Assembly (NCBI GenBank): GCA_003133265.1
Contig: PKWQ01000189.1
Location: 1-5,286 of the forward strand
Direction of reading: 5' to 3'
Length of the DNA: 5,286 nt
Source of the DNA: Acetobacteraceae bacterium
GTDB taxonomy: Bacteria > Pseudomonadota > Alphaproteobacteria > Acetobacterales > Acetobacteraceae
Below are positions 4,549 through 5,286 of the stretch, one piece after another. The number at the start of each line of letters is the position of its first letter. Position 1 is the first letter of the stretch. The notes beneath the pieces are model-generated. The model worked only from the letters and a program-made list of their open reading frames with translations, was not told where the DNA came from and made no database searches. Both the position numbers and the translations under genes were made by a program.

Positions 4549-5286
4549 AACTGGCTTTGCTGTCCGACATTCACGCCAACCTGGGTGCGCTTGAGGCCTG
4601 CCTGGAGCACGCGAGTGCGCAAGGTGCAACACAGTTTGCCCTGCTGGGCGATCTGGTGGGCTACGGGGCTGAGCCGGCGCAGGTGCTGAGCCGGGTGATG
4701 GCCTTGTCAAGCGATGGCGCCATCGTGCTGCAGGGCAATCACGACGCGCTGGCCGCGTTCCCGCCGAATGAGCGCAAGACGCTGGGCGAGTTGACGGCCC
4801 TGTGGACGCATGAGCAACTGAGCCTGGAACAAAAGCGGTTTTTGGTGGGTTTGCCGATGACGGCGCAGCTCGAAGACATGCTGCTGGTGCATGCCAGCGC
4901 CGATGCGCCCGAGCGGTGGCGCTATGTGGAAGACGAGCGCAGCGCCGGCGCCAGCCTGGACGCGGCGCTGGCGCTGCCGGGCGTGCATTACGTGTTCGGC
5001 GGCCACGTGCACCGGCAAACCCTGTACTACCGCAGCACCGGGCGCGGCTTGATGGCTTTCGACCCGACGCCGGGTGTGGCCGTGCCTACGCCACGGCATC
5101 GCCACTGGATTGCCACGGTCGGTTCGGTGGGCCAGCCGCGTGACGGCAACCCCAGGGCCCAGTACGCACTGTTCGACACCGCGGCGGCGCAGCTGACTTT
5201 TCACCGCGTCTCGTATGACCACCACGCTGCGGCTGCGACCATTCGGGCCGCAGGTCTGCCGGAGTTTTTTGCCCAGCGCTTGGAGG
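4545..5286 (+). CDS. Calcineurin-like metallophosphoesterase (3' end outside the window)
   Basis: The frame opens at ATG 4545 and is still open at the right edge, giving 247 residues, close to the usual size of this family, so probably only a few are missing. All signature blocks of a dinuclear metal phosphoesterase are present: Asp8-x-His10 (LLSDIHAN), Asp36 (LLGDLVGYG), Asn65-His66-Asp67 (QGNHD), His116 (LLVHAS), and His154/His156 (GGHVHRQ). The later GSVGQPRDGNPRAQYALFD (193-211) is typical of the bacterial Metallophos_2/YfcE-like group. There is no signal peptide, so it acts in the cytoplasm on a phosphodiester or phosphomonoester; family members differ widely and the substrate cannot be named. 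The start is set by the family's usual N-terminus (MKLALLSDIH) immediately before the first metal motif. No Shine-Dalgarno is visible, so the mRNA may be leaderless or translation may be coupled to the small ORF ending at 4548. Confidence 0.93.
   Translation, partial: MKLALLSDIHANLGALEACLEHASAQGATQFALLGDLVGYGAEPAQVLSRVMALSSDGAIVLQGNHDALAAFPPNERKTLGELTALWTHEQLSLEQKRFLVGLPMTAQLEDMLLVHASADAPERWRYVEDERSAGASLDAALALPGVHYVFGGHVHRQTLYYRSTGRGLMAFDPTPGVAVPTPRHRHWIATVGSVGQPRDGNPRAQYALFDTAAAQLTFHRVSYDHHAAAATIRAAGLPEFFAQRLE

Noticed and set aside
4707..5225. A 172-codon - strand ORF at the right end
   Set aside because: It is antisense to the metallophosphoesterase, whose metal-binding motifs are complete on the + strand.
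1..5286. A defence system, mobile element, CRISPR array or RNA gene
   Set aside because: No transposase, integrase, nuclease, toxin or repeat-spacer pattern and no tRNA- or rRNA-like sequence was seen. The genes are ordinary metabolic and transport types.

Overview
The window is GC-rich DNA, and all four recognisable genes plus one small secreted-protein gene lie on the + strand. Codon choice (strong G/C in third positions), a start context of the type AGGAG-acaaaatc-ATG, several starts without a Shine-Dalgarno sequence, and the kinds of gene present all suggest a betaproteobacterium of the Burkholderiales, possibly Comamonadaceae. This is an impression from sequence style; there is no rRNA or other marker here to confirm it.

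Layout. (1) 1-555 is the C-terminal part of an alkaline phosphatase whose start lies outside the window. (2) A GC-rich hairpin follows at 572-603. (3) 647-1096 encodes a small exported protein of unknown function. (4) 18 bases later, with its own good ribosome binding site, comes a complete secreted nucleotide pyrophosphatase/phosphodiesterase (1115-2344) with all catalytic residues. (5) 2345-2689 is a 345-base, relatively AT-rich non-coding stretch with short palindromes, imperfect repeats and a hairpin near its 3' end. It presumably carries the control region of the next gene. (6) 2690-4345 encodes a 551-residue MFS transporter of the metabolite:H+ symporter (MHS) type, with an unusual periplasmic insertion of about 115 residues between TM9 and TM10. 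(7) A clear intrinsic terminator ends it (4397-4425). (8) A possible 36-codon small ORF (4438-4548) overlaps by ATGA the start of (9) a cytoplasmic calcineurin-like metallophosphoesterase (4545 to the right edge, nearly complete).

How the parts may work together. The first half looks like a periplasmic module for releasing phosphate from organic phosphates: the NPP-type enzyme cleaves phosphodiesters and nucleotides, and the alkaline phosphatase removes phosphate from monoesters. The small exported protein between them has no assigned role. No recognisable Pho box was seen in the visible intergenic DNA, so phosphate control, if present, would act from upstream of the window. The transporter is a separate transcription unit with its own leader and terminator. 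Its substrate cannot be read from the sequence, although the family typically moves organic acids or osmolytes with protons. The metallophosphoesterase is a third phosphoesterase but cytoplasmic and of another fold, so its proximity may be coincidence.

I found no tRNA, rRNA, CRISPR array, insertion sequence or phage gene. The window looks mostly like ordinary chromosomal DNA. The parts most worth a second look are the transporter's periplasmic insertion, the unassigned small exported protein, the structured 345-base leader, and the terminator/small-ORF/metallophosphoesterase junction.
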